Notes under the pieces: generated by a model
What the model saw: only the letters and a program-made list of their open reading frames with translations
Databases searched by the model: none
Told to the model about the DNA's origin: nothing
Made by a program: the position numbers and the translations under genes
Assembly (NCBI GenBank): GCA_017590115.1
Contig: JAGGNK010011114.1
Coordinates: forward strand, 4,083,733-4,147,732
From: Montifringilla adamsi
Taxonomy: Eukaryota; Chordata; Aves; Passeriformes; Passeridae
Length of the DNA stretch: 64,000 bases
Direction of reading: 5' to 3'
Part shown: piece by piece, positions 37,821 through 52,607 of the stretch
Position numbering within the stretch: position 1 is the stretch's first letter
Layout of the letters: every line of letters begins with the position of its first letter

Positions 37821-40800
37821 TCAAAAATCCATTTTACCCTCTCTGCTGATGGTGGGAGGCTTTAAAACATCCTGTAAGAGCCAAAACAGCGTTCTGGCTG
37901 CTGGCTTTCATTTCGCAACAGATGTAAAATTCTTCTTTAGCCCAGTGGGTTGAGTAACAGACTGTAAGGAGAAAGGGAAGAGAACAAGTGCAAACACACT
38001 TTGACTAAATAGGTACATGCATGCCCAGTAAATTCAAGTATTTCAAGCCAAACCCATTTCCTATTTTCTTTAGTACTGAGTTTTAGAGATAAAACATAAT
38101 AGTACTTGATTTTTATTGGAGTAGTAGAAGGCAAGTGATTTTCTTCATGTCCTCAAAGCCCCTTTGTCTTAAAAGTCTTGATAAAAATTAGTCTTTTGAA
38201 CCCAGGTAAGTTTGAAAAAACTTTAGTTAAGGACCAGCAGCAGATCAAGATCAAAAACAGAAAATAGAATTTTCATCAAAAGGAAAAGCCTTTCTGGAGA
38301 CTTAACTGGGCTGATGGAAGAGACTGTTCTCTCAGAAGTATCTGATATTAAAGGGTTTCCACCATGAAATGAGTTGTTAAATAAACACCCATCAAAATAA
38401 CAGCACCTTTTCTAAAATTATGTGGCTGTAGGGATTAAAAAAAAAATAAAATAAAGTGGTGTTCTCCCACAGATATCTGTTCAGCTGTGAAGGCCAATCA
38501 GGAGGAATGTATCTCAAAAGCTAAACTTCTGATGGTTCTTCTGATAAGTGGAGGAGTCTGTTTCATTCAGATTTTTTCCTAAATTTAGTCTGGCCTGCAA
38601 CCAAGACATGATTTCTCCACCAGCTTCATGAGATTTCCTGCCAGTTAGTGTCACAGCACACCTAATGACCATTGAGAAGTCTGGGGCACTGTTCCTTGGA
38701 ATTCTTCAGACGCTATGGTCATGCAACCACACCAAAACAACTCTTAAATTTCCACTGCAAGCTTTTGGTTCCAGTGGATTTCAGAGGTGGAAATGTGGGT
38801 GAAAACCCTGGGATGGTTTTGTTGTCACTGTAGGAATCACACTGATTACAAATCAGTTGAAAGAGCCATTCTGGTTTTGAATTGGAATGGAATTTTTATG
38901 CTGGATAGTGCCTGGATCCACGTGTCTTTCCCTGTGGGCTGGGGGTAGCCGTGACCACTTACTTCATCCAGCAGCATCTCCTCCTCCTCAGAACCCTGCA
39001 GGAGTCTCTGGGACAATCCTGTGACCAGACTTGCTGATACAAAGCTGCCATTCAGCTCTTGCTTGAATGCTTGCATGCTAGCAGTTCCCTCTCCTAGTCC
39101 CACAGAAGACCATTACTATTCATAAAAATAAATGCTATAATCAACCCAGCAAGGCTGAGCAAAGCCTGGATGCTTGGACAAAACTCCCAGGAGAGGGATG
39201 ACAGGGATGCTCCTCATCTGGACACCAGGCAGTCAGAAGTGATGAGCCAACACCACAGAATGGTGGATCACCAGGGATCACCAGCTCAAATGCAGGGTAC
39301 AAGAGGATGGAGAAATTGAGTCCACGTCTGCTTGTACCTGTAGTAACTAGACTGAGTGAGGCTAGGAGAGGCAGAAATTGAGAGGAAAAGAAATGTTGTA
39401 ATCAAACAGTTGGAATTGGCAGGATTTTTTGCACAGATCACTTTTAAGAACACTTGAATTCCCTAGTTTGATGAAAGACATTTACTTCCGCTTCCTCCCT
39501 TCCTTTCTTCTGCACACCATTGCATCCACCAGCCCTGCCATGAGCAAGCATGGGGGGCTGTGGCTCATTGCTGGCCATATGCTTCTGTCAGGTGTTTATT
39601 TGCACTAAATAAATGCATAAAATTGGGCTACCAATCCTTCTGAGTGTTTGCAAATCCATGGGAGGCATGGCTGCTCCCCATTCCTACCTCATTCCTGCAG
39701 CCGTGGGCTGCCCTGCAGTCGAGGAGCAGGGGGCTCCCAGGCAGAGAAGGGACAAAACTCACAGGCCAGGCAGGTGTGGGACATGGAGCAGCAGCCTAAA
39801 ATTCTGAAGGATGACACCCTGAAAGTTACACAACCCCTCAGCAGTTGCAGGAGCACCACTCACTCTAGAGAGAAAGATGTTCCTTTCAATGGTGAAAAGC
39901 TGGTGAGAGGAAGGAGAAGAGCCGAAGTTGCCACTGCCCCTCTCTGTTTAACTCTCACAGGACTTTTAAACCTCTGCAATTAAGAGCTTGTTTCCTATTA
40001 GTACCGTTATTCTTAACCACAGTGAGGCAAATGAAGCCTAAAGGTAATGCTTCAGTTTTATCTCTATCCTTCTTTTTAAATGTACTTTTAATGTCCAGGT
40101 TCCTTACTGGCAAGTTTGGATGTGCACAGGACCTTAACACAAAGAAATTCTGTGTCACAAGCAAAAGAGGTAAAGAAGTGCTCCTCAGAGAAAAGCTGAT
40201 GGAAGGGACAGCTGTAACATAAAAATCTGGAGGATATCACAGAATAAGATGTTCAGTTTGGAGTGTATCCTTGGTACAAGCTCTGTTGGTGTTTTTTAAG
40301 GTGTACTTAACTCCTGAAAGGAGTCTTGGTAGCTCTTATTTGATCAATGACTGATCTTATGCCACAGCATCACCACGAAGAGGAGGCAGAACTTATATTC
40401 CTTCTGAGAAAAACCACAGGTTTTTGTTTTCCTGTGTTGTGAAGAGCAGAGGAGGTTCCAGTATCTCACAGTCTGGCCATTGTGGAGTCTATATATGAGA
40501 GAATTGTTAGTTCTTTTTGAAACCCCATAAAGCAGTTATTTTCTAGTAATTTGTGATCTGGTAGATGTTGTTCCCAGCTTTCAGAAGATTCAGTTTTCTA
40601 CAAAGATGTCAATTGTGCTATGAGCTTGGTCTTTTCAACAGCTATGGGGAAGGTAATCCATTTTGCACTTAAACTGTACCTCCACCTTTCCATGTCCCAA
40701 TGTGCCCTCCATGATTTTAAATTGCTTCATTTTCTTTGCTTACAAGTGCTCTACTTCTCTAATCTTGGAAAAATTGCCCTTCCTCACGCTCTACCTTTCT

Positions 40801-43800
40801 GACTTGAAATAAATTAGCTGCTGACTCCTTGACAACAAAATTGATCGTGTCTCCTCAAGCTGTCTCCATATGTCTCAGGCAAGTTCGTGGGACCTCGTCT
40901 TCTCTGACAGCTCACGTCCTGGTTTTCCTGCAGTACCCTCCAACAGTGACTGCTAAGTGAAAGGAGACAGTTCTGATGCTGCTTTACTTGATTGTACTGC
41001 CACTTTCATAAGCATTTGCTTCCCTGGCTATCAATGATGGCTTTTTATCCTATTCACTTCACAACTTGACAAATTTAAACTTTTGCAACTTCCTAATTGT
41101 TTTTTTTTTCAGTCAGTATCGGTGCTCCTACTTGCTTCTCATATTTCCCAAGAGGATTTATAGCCATTAACTGTTCCATGGCAGAGGCAAGTGTCTGGCT
41201 GCAAATTTGCAGTAAGGGTAGAAGAGCAGCCATTCCTAAAGTTCAGCTCTTCAGCCAAACCTGTATTTTAAGAGGGTTTAAAAAAGTGTTATTATCATAG
41301 CCTGGATACTCTTACCTAGTAGGATCCAGAAAATATGAAAGAGAGCAGTCTACCAAAATTCTTGCTAATTAGCCCAAGCTGCCTGCAGTATGAGTGGAAT
41401 ATAGTCTGAAATAATTTGGCTTTAGGAGGCCTGTTAAACTTAATCAACTGTTTTATTAATTGCCTTGTCACTTTTTGACCCACAGGGATAGAGTTGCTGT
41501 TTCTGCAGATAGCAGGAATCCAGTACTAATGTCAAGTCAGCAGCTTGGACTAAAACCAGGGATACTTGGGTGGAGTACAAGGAGGACAAAGTTCGTACTG
41601 TCTGCGTGTAGACCAGAGAACAATCAGGTTTTCTCAGAGGTGATAGGCTCAACTCCTGCAAATTCAGGTTGAAAAAGTCTTTTGGTTAAAGTTAGAAAAG
41701 GAGCCGTGCCCAGCAAGGTTCTGTCTCCTCACCCCCTAAGGAGCAATAAATCCTCTAATGCCACAGAAGTAAAAAAACCCTAACTTTACCAGCACTTTTA
41801 GTATGTCCTTTCTTCTAAAAAAGACTATCTTCTTCAAAATTCTGTTTGCAATCAGCTTAGCAATATTCTGCCTGCTCCACACGCACGGGAATTCTCCCCC
41901 ACAGCCACCCTGCAAATTCCTTGCCACTCACTGTGCAGCTCTCAGCTTCTTCGTGCTTGAAATAGCTCCCCTGCTCCCAGCTGACATTCCCAGCCCACAG
42001 AAATCTCAGTATTCCTATGCAGCTCCTCAGCTTGGGAAATCTAGAAATAACACGTTGTTTTACTATTATCTTTGCAAGTTTAGGTGAATATTCTGGAGAT
42101 AGTAAAACCAAGAGAAAACTCCTGCATGTGCAACCCTGAAATTCAACAATGCCTAACTGAGCTTTATAGCTGGGCTCATTTGTCACCATGGGGTTAAGTC
42201 CCCAGGACAGCTGGTGCCTCACGTAAGAGGAGCTTGGATATTTTGGCTGTAGACTTAGAAAGGTGGCTCTAATTTCTACTAAAAATACATTTGCATTCCT
42301 TCTGCCTTATTCTTAACCACACAGCTTCCCTCTCACAAAGGCACAACCCTTGTGCGCTCCTTTCTCCCTTGCCCTCCTTTCTCCCAGAGGCTGGGAGCCT
42401 CTTTCCCAGCTCCCACTCTCAAGCCCCACGTTTCTCCCAGATTTAAGTCCCCAAAATCATCAAAAATTCAATTGATTTCTCCTTGTTTAGGCAAAGCCAG
42501 AGAAGATTTCAGAATGTGAGGGTTGTATTATACAAAGTACATTGTTGGGTCAGATGTTTTATTAAAATAAAGTCACAATTTTATTCCATTTGCACTGAAG
42601 TTTACACATTTTTTGCAATTCTTGTTTAACCAATATAGGTATGTTTCTCAAAAGTATTTAATGACATGAAATACTAAAGTACATTTTATTGAATCACACT
42701 GAATACAATGGAGTAAACATTGTTTATTACTAAGTTAATCCCAATGTGTTACTTTTACCCAGATTTAATCTGGACAGAATATTTTCAGATTCACTGTCTC
42801 AGAAGCTCAGTATAACACAGAATTTGCTAACTTCTGAAGAAACAAACAGGAGCAAAAGGCTAGATAATCATGACTTTCTTGACATTCCTTCATGTTTCAC
42901 ATCTTCTAGGCAGAGATGCTGGGGATCAGTTCTTTCCTTTAAATTAAAAATCAAAACAAACTAAACAACCACCTCACTTTTCCCAGTGTTTGGTGTGGAA
43001 GCACTAACATAATTTGAAAAAGCTGCCTTAATGTATTGTTTTGTTGGGTTTTTGGGTTTTTTAAATGCTCTTGCCCTGTCAGTAATTAACAGATCCAAGT
43101 AACTTTAACTGGATAAGTTTTTCTTCCTGTTCTGTTTATTTTCTTCTATTGTGCAGCCAACCTCATAGCTGGCTGCCAGTTCATTCAAAGCTGTTCAGTA
43201 TGTTTGCAAGCTTCTAACAAGAATATGTTTTGTTCAGTAATTATTCTTGAAGAAGGTAATTTATATTATTAAATGTTCTTCAGGTCTACTTTCCTGTGGT
43301 TTATGAGCTCTTGCTAGCTTCAGTCATCTGGAGAGAAATAAGACAAGTAAGTCTCCAGAAAATATTAGGATTTACAACAGGACACACAAGGGATAGCATT
43401 TTGAAACCAACAATTATAAAAGTTTTATATTAAAATATTTCTGTAAATTGTAAGTCCATTGGGATTTTTTAAGAATGAAAATATTTTTCCTGGAGAAAAC
43501 GTTAGTGACACTGAAAGAGCTGTGTGTTGCCTCCGGGGACCCATTTTACTGAAAGCAAAGATGGGGAGTGAGCAGCTGGCTCAGAATCATTGGACAGGCT
43601 TACAAAATCCTGCTCTTGATGCAGCTGATTTTGGCAGTAGCTTGAAAAGTCTTGGTGTGATCTGGTAACTTTTATCAATGCCAGCCATGACCGCAGCATT
43701 TCCATTTCCCAGCTTTTTGGCAGCATTTGTAAAACTCTTGATATCTGAGAGTGCAGTTGCTGAAAGCTTGAATCAAATGCTGCAGGCACTGAAGACTCTC

Positions 43801-46800
43801 CCAAGAGCACCATGTATAAAATGCAAAGTCATTATGTGTACATATCTATAAACCAAACGTGTGCTTCATCTTGCTTTTCTCCTTGGCGTTCATCTGCATC
43901 CTTCAGTACATAATTATCATTTTTGAGTGTGCATTTCCTTACCTATCAGGACGTACCAGCTTTGGCTCTCACAATACATTTCATATTAGCTGTCCTCTGT
44001 GTTTGATACATCGTTTTAGGAATACAATTATTTTTTGCTGATATCTCCACCACTTTGATTCATAAAATGAATTAAAACCATTACAACAGGAGGCAATTTA
44101 TGAAACACTAAATAAGAAACCCTCCCCCCCCAAGGGCTAAGACAAGAACAAAAGGAGTAATCATGGGTGATAATTGCATTGCCTCATTCCATTTTCTTCT
44201 GAAACCTTATTACAGCTGTCCCAAGAAAACATGCATTATCCAATCCAAGTAATGAAAGAGCAATTCTAAAAGCTAATTGTCTATAAAAATCTAGAGTTGA
44301 TCCTTTACTCCTTGGAAATGGGAAGGTAATTGCATTGGTGTGCCAATTCATGATCATCATCACTGGGTATCACATCCAGCCTCAGAGTACCAACTTCTCC
44401 CTTTCATAAGGTGTTGGAAGAAAAAAACCCAAATGTTGCAGTGAGACCATTCCAGCACAGATGTGATTTTCATTCATCATGGGTCTATATCTGAAAGAAA
44501 AAATGCATGCAAGATGGCTAAAAACTGGAAAGAAATTCTGTGGCCTGGAGCAGGAGGATTACCCTGGCACCTTCAAGCTTTAAAATCCTTTAAACCGCTA
44601 CCCAAGTTAGGAAAACACTAACATCTCTCCAAGCATTCCTTCCAAACCACAGGAAACTAGAATGAGAAGAGGAAACAAATCACAAGTGGTTCCATACATG
44701 CAATTTTTTGGTGCTCCTCTGACCACATTTCGTGGCACGGGAGTTACCTCAGATGGCAGCAGTGGGGCTGCTCCAGAGGGTCTGATCAAAAACCAGACCT
44801 GGAAACTCTTCACTCAGCAAGCCTTGGCTTTGCAGCTACTGCAAAGACAGCAGAAGAAAGTGAGAAGAAGCATTGCTGTTCACCAAGGGGAGTGAGGATA
44901 CCAAAGATAAGGGCTGAAATGCTTTCTGACTGAAATGTAACCCTGAGAAAGAAAATGTATCAACTCTGCTTGGGAGTGGATGAAGAAAGTGCTAAGAAAG
45001 GAACATGAAACAGTATCTCAAATTATCTATTGTTATTTCTACGGGCTTTGTTGCAGGTTTTGATGGTTTTTTCTTCAAGATGAAATAATTAGGAGGCTAA
45101 ATTTGGACACCAATCTGCCACTTACTGCTGCTTCTGGTACAACCATGGCCCCAAGCTGATGGTACAACAGCAAGAGGCCAACAGCCAAAATGCATTAGGA
45201 ACTCAGCTGACATCAACATATCTCTGCTGAATATTTTGTATCACATTAATGTCTTGGTGCAGATCAGCAGTACAGATATTTAACAGTGACTTTTCTGTGC
45301 AGGCTATGTTTAACAGGCCAGAAACAATACATGCAGTACCATAAACATGGATTTTACAGCAGAAAGAACCAACCAGGCTCATCTCTCGAACAAGAGGAAA
45401 AACAACCCTAAATTCAGCTACTGTAAATATCCTGAAAAGGCCATAATTATTCATCTTTACAAATAAAAATATGGACTGATAAGTATAATCCCCCCTTTGG
45501 ATTAAAATTCAAGTTTGCTTAGTGCTGAGGATCAAGAAGAGTTTCAATAAATGTAGAAGTTTGTGAGAAAATGGTGTCTAGGAATTTATCTTCCTTGATG
45601 ATAGATCATTATGTGTATGCAAATCATTGTGCAGTAAATAGAAGTTAGAGATTATTAAAATAAAAATAAACATGCTGTTTCTCAGTGATTTAGTGAAATG
45701 CTGTACTCTGAGTATAAGGGCAAGTGATCCTTTTGTGCAAGACAGTAGTACATCTCCTGCTAGGCCCAAGAGATAAACAAGTCATACTCACAAAAATGTC
45801 CAAAAACTGGGGATCCAAACTTGTTTTGATTCTTGTGGGATTTCTATCCTGTGCCTTTAAAAGCTGGCAGTTTAGCAAAAACATCAAGCTGCATAATTTC
45901 CCACTAGCTAGAAAAAATACTGCTGATTATCTCTCAAGTGGAACTGAGCAAAAAGCCTTATCTCATGCAAACAGTGAGATGTGTATTTTTGGGGATTTTT
46001 CCCCCCCTCTGTATTATATAATAAGAAATCAGGTGAGTTTTCCATGCAAATACTGATTCCTCATTTCAACTGCTGATTTTTTAAGAACTGCCTTCAATGT
46101 ATATATCGGTTACAGGATTGAACATTAATCTATAAAAAAGGCCTAGAATTTGATTACTACACACTCAATGCAGATTAATGAATCTGCAGATTCAGCTACA
46201 CAAGATCCCTGTGCTCATCCTTCAAGCAAGGATGTTGATAAATGAAAAAACCTGGCACATTTATCCTGGACCTTTCAGGTTCTACTGCACAAACAGATCA
46301 AATGGAGCCCAGAACAAATGGGGGCATCCTAAACCCTCCATCCCTTACAGCTCAAACCCACAGCCTTTAAAAGCAGGGCATCTCTCAGCTGGTAACTGCA
46401 TTTTTTTGGCCATAACAAGAGCCTGTGTTGTTCACAATGGCAGAGCCCAAAGTGATGCCCAGTGAATTAAGTAGAGAACTGAGAAGCCTCCCTTTGCTGT
46501 TGCTATTATGGGGTCATTTTTGTTCACTCACATGGAGCAAGAGCTGCTTTTCACTCTTCCCTCTCCTGTCTTTTCTGTGCTTTGTCCATTAGCAAAGGGA
46601 CCTTCCTGGTTGGAGCTGGCATTCTTAAAACCCCAGTTTGGAGATGAGAAATTTCAGGTAACACTTGGCAAATCCAGAGGACACTGCTGGAAGCTGCTGA
46701 TGTGATTCCAGTGTTCATCCATCTGCATATGGAATATAAGGAAGAGGAGTCAACTCAAAGGTTTCTGAAGTTCATTATGTTTTTTTCCAAGTAAACAAAA

Positions 46801-49800
46801 AAGGTATTTTTTTACCCCGAAGAGTAAATTAATTTCTTCATAGTCTAAATTTTTCAGCAAGTGAATTGAATCTGATGGGTTTTTAATGTTCTTGTAAAGC
46901 CAGGAAAATGTATTAGAAATTGCTAACATTTATCATGTTCCTTGGGAGAATAGTTAGATAGTTTGGTTAAAAAGAAACCCCACACTGACTGTCTCTCTTG
47001 AATAAATACTTTTAAGTAAATAACTGGGGATGCTGAACAAATTAAAAACAAAAGATAAATAAAATAATATTTCTGCAAGAAAATAGTGTCCAAATTTAGC
47101 CCATGCAATTTTTGTCAGAAGAGAGAGGCTAAAATTATCTCCAGCTAAAGCAAAGCTCTCCTATAACTTGTCATTTAGGAACTCTCAGTGACATGCAGGC
47201 AAAGACTAGAACTGACAATTATTTCAACAGAAAAAAAAGAACAACAAAAGGGAGGTTAGAGGACGTGTTATTTATTGTGCTCATCTGACAGCCCAAATGC
47301 AATGAGATGAGGCAGAAGTGCCCAGGCACTGTTTACAGGAAGAATCATCTCTTGAAATAGATTTTCATTTCCCTTTGCTCTGTCATAATTAGAAATGTCA
47401 AATTTCTTTGGGGAGGAAAAAAAATAAAAACACATGGGAAAAGTTTTTCTTCCTCTTCTTCCTTAGGAAATGAAAATATGAGTGAGAATTGAAATATCCG
47501 TCTGCAATAAATGTTTGTTTCCTCAGCCTAAAACGTATTTACATTTTTGGAAGTGTGGAGTGCATTGTTCATAATCTAGTTAGTTCATCAAAAGTATATT
47601 CGGATATGAATTCTTTACCTTTGAATGATGATGAATCTGTTATCCAATGAACTTAACCTGAGATACCAGCAAATCAGGAAAAATTTAGTTCATGTTGCAT
47701 GTAGAAAGCAACAGGGTAGCTGAGAAGTGCAGGAAAAAGTGGCACACACAAGGCATATGATGTTTCTGAAAACAACCTTGGAAAATTAATTCAATATAAC
47801 GACACATCTATTAGAGTGGACTTACCATTGCACACAGGGTAAAGGAACCACAATAAATGTATTTCACAAAATCCTCCAACCCACAGCAGTAATTGTTATA
47901 AACTAAATTGACTTTTGCTGCACCTGTGGTGCCGGTTATTTTGGTTGGTTGGCTGGATTGTTTGTTTTTCCTCTTGATTTCTGCTCTTAAATCCAGGAGG
48001 TTCCCAGATCCTCAGGTCCTGTGCACTCCAGCTGCCTGACGAACCCTTGCAAGAAATGTTCTTGTTAAAACATGGTCCTGTGCCGTGTTGGAACAGGATG
48101 TTTCTTCTCTCCTTTCTTCATTTCAAAGTGTTTTGTGAACTGAAAATTCTAAGGACATTCAGTTTTCAAAACATTTCTGTAAGGAAATACGCTGCCTGTG
48201 TTGTGAGAGGGGTGCAGTGACTCCAACAACATCAATTCCAGCTCGCAGCTGCGTTTGGATCCCAAGTCCTTGGCTCTGGGCATGTGTCAGGCTGCCAAGC
48301 AGCTCAACTTCCCAGCAAAATGGGAAGCCCTCCCTGTCTCTGCTGGCTGCTCATAAAGAGGGGCTGTGCCTTCATCGAGTCCTTTGCTCAGGGCAATCCA
48401 CAAGGCTTTCAGGCAGACTTGGATTACACAGGAATTCAGCTAGCTCTGCATGTTTCACAGCTCAGTGAGCAAATCTGGGAACAAATTGATGGTTTAAATT
48501 GAATTTTGCTTCTGATGTGCCAAATGGACCACCTGGGTAGGTTCCTAAATCTGAATGTCTGGCTGTGGAGTACCACCCTCTGAGGCAGCTGAATCCCATC
48601 CATCTGCCACCCTCCAGCCCACAATTTAGCCCAGAAGTTGCGTTTTTCTCAAGTGCACCCCATGCTAGGGGGTTACCATGGCAACTGAGGGACGACTGGC
48701 AGATGCCGATCCTGCTGCAGCTCCACTTCTGTCAGGAGACAGCTGAATCACTAAAGCTCTATTTTATGGTCTTTATTGTGAGACCTAAGGTGATTAAAGA
48801 GCTCAGGTCATACCTGCACAAACCCACCCCATTCAGAGCTGTTGTTATTCCCCTATCAGTGGCAAGTAATTCCATTTTTTGTACCAGCCTGTTTACTGTT
48901 TTGAGAAAGCCCATGAAGCACTCAGCTTTGCCATCACACAGCTCACCAAGCAGTGCAGCAGCAATGCCACTAATGGTTTTCTAAGAAATACACATGCTCC
49001 CTTTCCCCAAGAGGTTAATGTGAAGCTGCCAGTGTGGAGGAACTTGTTAGAAACTGAGTCACCTCCTATTTTTAAAAGGCTGGTGGAAGGGGACTCACCT
49101 CAGAAATGTTAAGGCTCCAAACCCTGCTTTTATTATTAGGCTGATAAGGGATGAGAGGCAAATGGTTTTCTTATTCTCAGTCCAATTTCTCAGTCTTTTT
49201 AAGAGGACTTTTGATGTTGTTTCTCTCTTAAACTGACTCTAACACCATTTTAAAGCTAAGCTGTGTAAAAGCTAAATATGATCACCACTTACATCAGCAC
49301 TGAGGCAATCGCTGAGCACTGTCAGAGGAGGATGGCAACATTTAACTCAGAGCTTCATGTTTTGATGCTTGAGCATCCCCTGTTTGCTCTCTGGCTGCCA
49401 GATTTGGTGATATGCCTCAAAACCCTGGTGGGCACAAATCTGGGGCTCTGTTGCCAGGCAGAAGAGATTCCCAGCCTCAATTTCCCATCTACTCTTTCTT
49501 CAGGAATATATCCTGGTGGATGTCCCTTATTTGTCAACCTGCAGCTTCACTGAGATAACAGCTATCCTCTCATGGAAAGGAGAAGCCCATTTCTCTTCTA
49601 GACAGGCAGCACCGCAGTTTGTTTTCCTGCATAGATCTGAAACTTGGAAATACTTTGTTAGAGCTGTGTCATGTGGCCATTACCCAGCAACACAGGAGGT
49701 CACATCCCTCTGACAGCTTTTAATGCAGGATACCCCCTGCCATGTTGCAGGCACGTGGCATTGGAGCATTTCCCTGCAGCCCAGCTGCACTTCATTCTTC

Positions 49801-50738
49801 TCTGTAACATCCCTCTAGACTTCTAGATTGTCTTTCAGGGAACCAAAATATCATTGCTGCATTGAAAATTTCCCCCCTTCTTTGTGTTTAACTCATCTTT
49901 TCATTTATCCTCACATTGTTTGCTTTCAGCTGCTTTCTGCTTCCCAGGGAATGAATATGCAGAAGGAAGTGGAGACCTTTCTTCTGCTCCTTCTGTCTGC
50001 TCTCTGCCTGTCCACTGATGGGCCAAAACTGCATCCTGGGTTCACTCTCTTAAACCTTTTCCAAACTGCATCATAGAACACCAGCAAACAGAGGGGATAG
50101 ACAGCATGAGAAGCAGGATGACAGAAATTAAATCAGTTTCTCATTTCTGTATCTCTTGCCCAGCTCTCCTCAGTTAGAGTATGTAACAGTCCAAATTTAG
50201 AGCCTCCAGACTGCAATCAAATCCATTCAGTGCAGAGATCTGGCATTCAAGAGCTGTGAATGAAGCCGAGTTTCTGAGCCATCACGTGGATTTTCAGTGT
50301 GGTGGGGGAGTGTGTGACTGTCACCCTCGGTGGCACCCAGGGCCCCAGAGCAGGCACACACAGCGTGGTTGTGAAGGAGAGAGGGGCTGGGAATCGCTCC
50401 TGCCTCGGGGAGGGGGTGCTGATGGAGGTGCTGGCTGTAACTCTGGGGGTGTGCCAGTCTCCCTGCTCTTGGGGTGAGCCAGAGCTCCAGCCACAGAGAG
50501 AACCCCTTCTCCAGTGCATTCATTGCATGACCTTTACAGGCAATGGTAGCAGGTGCACAGTATAATTATAATTAAAGAAGAAAAAAAAAACACCTGAGAA
50601 AAATTGGAAAGAATTTTGAAGTAGGTCTTCTATGTCCTTGTGCCTGGAAAGCTGCTGTAGTGCAACCAACATCCAAGCCAAACGGTTTTGTCACAGTGCC
50701 TAACACTGTTTTTAAAGCTATGTTCATTTAAAGACTTA

Positions 50739-52607
50739 CAGAACTCTTCCTTGCTCTTTCTAATGGTAAAATAACCATAAATTATTTTAAAGCATGGTAT
50801 TTCCCCTTTGAATGCTCATGGAATTAGACAGGTAACATCCCAAACATTTTCTCCCATGAGCAAAGTGCTGAATGAGCATCCTCAGAGCTGTCTACTGACA
50901 GCTATGACAACATTAAGTCGGCAAGAATTAAACCCCAACTCACCTCGCACAACTACTGAATGCTCATCACTCTCTGAGGAACAGAAACCCCATCTTGCAA
51001 CTTGGCCAGTGTCACTTCCAACCCACCATTGAAAGTACCTTGTGTTAATTACTGTTCCTTTAGATGACTTAACTGTTACAGGTTTGTTTTAAAGTTAGTC
51101 AAATTTCTTCAGAAGTGAGGTAAGGAAGGAGAAATTCCTGGAAAGAGGGTCTGAGCATGGAGTCATCCTGCAGAGGGGAAGGAGAAGAACTGCAGTGCTG
51201 TTTGTGAACAGCTGCAGATCCCCTGGGATTTGTTTCCCAATTAGTTACAAAGCTCATTAACAAACTCTGTTTAGAGGGTTTTCCATTTAAGTGAGATTTG
51301 GCTAAATTAGTAGCCATCAGTTCTTATTTGGATAGTGAATCTGTCAAATTCCATGGACTATGCTAGTGTACAGCCATCTTCCTGCAAAAAAAAAAAAAAA
51401 GGGCAGCATGATAACATGGGTAGAGTAATTGTCAGAAAAAAAGGAGCTTGCTTGAAGAGTAGCATATCCCTATTTTTCCTGTCAAAACACCTTGCTGTGG
51501 GTTGTAGTAGTAGTTATTTTTTGAACTTCAGTTTGCTCTGCCAGTAAAGGGAAATTAATCTAGAGGGGAACATTGACAGAAAGTTCTTAAAAGGCACTGA
51601 GAAGGTGGATGGTGCCTTCTCATCAAAGAGAACAAAGCAAATGCAAATACTAAAAAGAACATTTAAACCTTCAGAACTCTTCCTTGCTCTTTCTAATCCT
51701 GGGTAAAATAACCATAAATTATTTTAAAGTATGGTATTTCCCCTTTGAATGCTCATGGAATTAGACAGGTAACATCCCAAACATTTTCTCCCATGAGCAA
51801 AGTGCTGAATGAGCATCCTCAGAGCTGTCTACTGACAGCTATGACAACATTAAGTCGGCAAGAATTAAACCCCAACTCACCTCGCACAACTACTGAATGC
51901 TCATCACTCTCTGAGGAACAGAAACCCCATCTTGCAACTTGGCCAGTGTCACTTCCAACCCACCATTGAAAGTACCTTGTGTTAATTACTGTTCCTTTAG
52001 ATGACTTAACTGTTACAGGTTTGTTTTAAAGTTAGTCAAATTTCTTCAGAAGTGAGGTAAGGAAGGAGAAATTCCTGGAAAGAGGGTCTGAGCATGGAGT
52101 CATCCTGCAGAGGGGAAGGAGAAGAACTGCAGTGCTGTTTGTGAACAGCTGCAGATCCCCTGGGATTTGTTTCCCAATTAGTTACAAAGCTCATTAACAA
52201 ACTCTGTTTAGAGGGTTTTCCATTTAAGTGAGATTTGGCTAAATTAGTAGCCATCAGTTCTTATTTGGATAGTGAATCTGTCAAATTCCATGGACTATGC
52301 TAGTGTACAGCCATCTTCCTGCAAAAAAAAAAAAAAAGGGCAGCATGATAACATGGGTAGAGTAATTGTCAGAAAAAAAGGAGCTTGCTTGAAGAGTAGC
52401 ATATCCCTATTTTTCCTGTCAAAACACCTTGCTGTGGGTTGTAGTAGTAGTTATTTTTTGAACTTCAGTTTGCTCTGCCAGTAAAGGGAAATTAATCTAG
52501 AGGGGAACATTGACAGAAAGTTCTTAAAAGGCACTGAGAAGGTGGATGGTGCCTTCTCATCAAAGAGAACAAAGCAAATGCAAATACTAAAAAGAACATT
52601 TAAACCT
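50739..52607. repeat. Two-copy tandem duplication, about 0.93 kb per copy
   Basis: Copy 1 covers 50,739-51,670 and copy 2 covers 51,672-52,607. The copies abut. By eye they differ only by an extra CCTG near the left end of copy 2 (TTCTAATCCTGGGTAAAAT against TTCTAATGGTAAAAT) and one C/T change (AAAGCATGG against AAAGTATGG). Even the internal 15-base A run has the same length. After the 4-base insertion the spacing is a constant 937. No coding content is recognised in the unit. The near identity means a very recent duplication or an assembly artefact. Confidence 0.95.

Larger units (their letters stand above)
34371..50738. other. Intergenic region between the CpG island and the tandem duplication
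   Basis: About 16 kb in which I can support no exon. It contains a TATAGA-type microsatellite (35,489-35,551), short local duplications and scattered open frames of up to about 140 codons without domains. A patch at about 48,190-49,115 has several adjacent open frames on the plus strand, but none is recognisable. No CR1 tail, tRNA or other RNA gene was seen. Confidence 0.6.

Noticed and set aside
50808..52484. Three pairs of identical open frames
   Set aside because: They repeat only because the DNA is tandemly duplicated. They have no domains, and both strands are open, so they are not a gene family.
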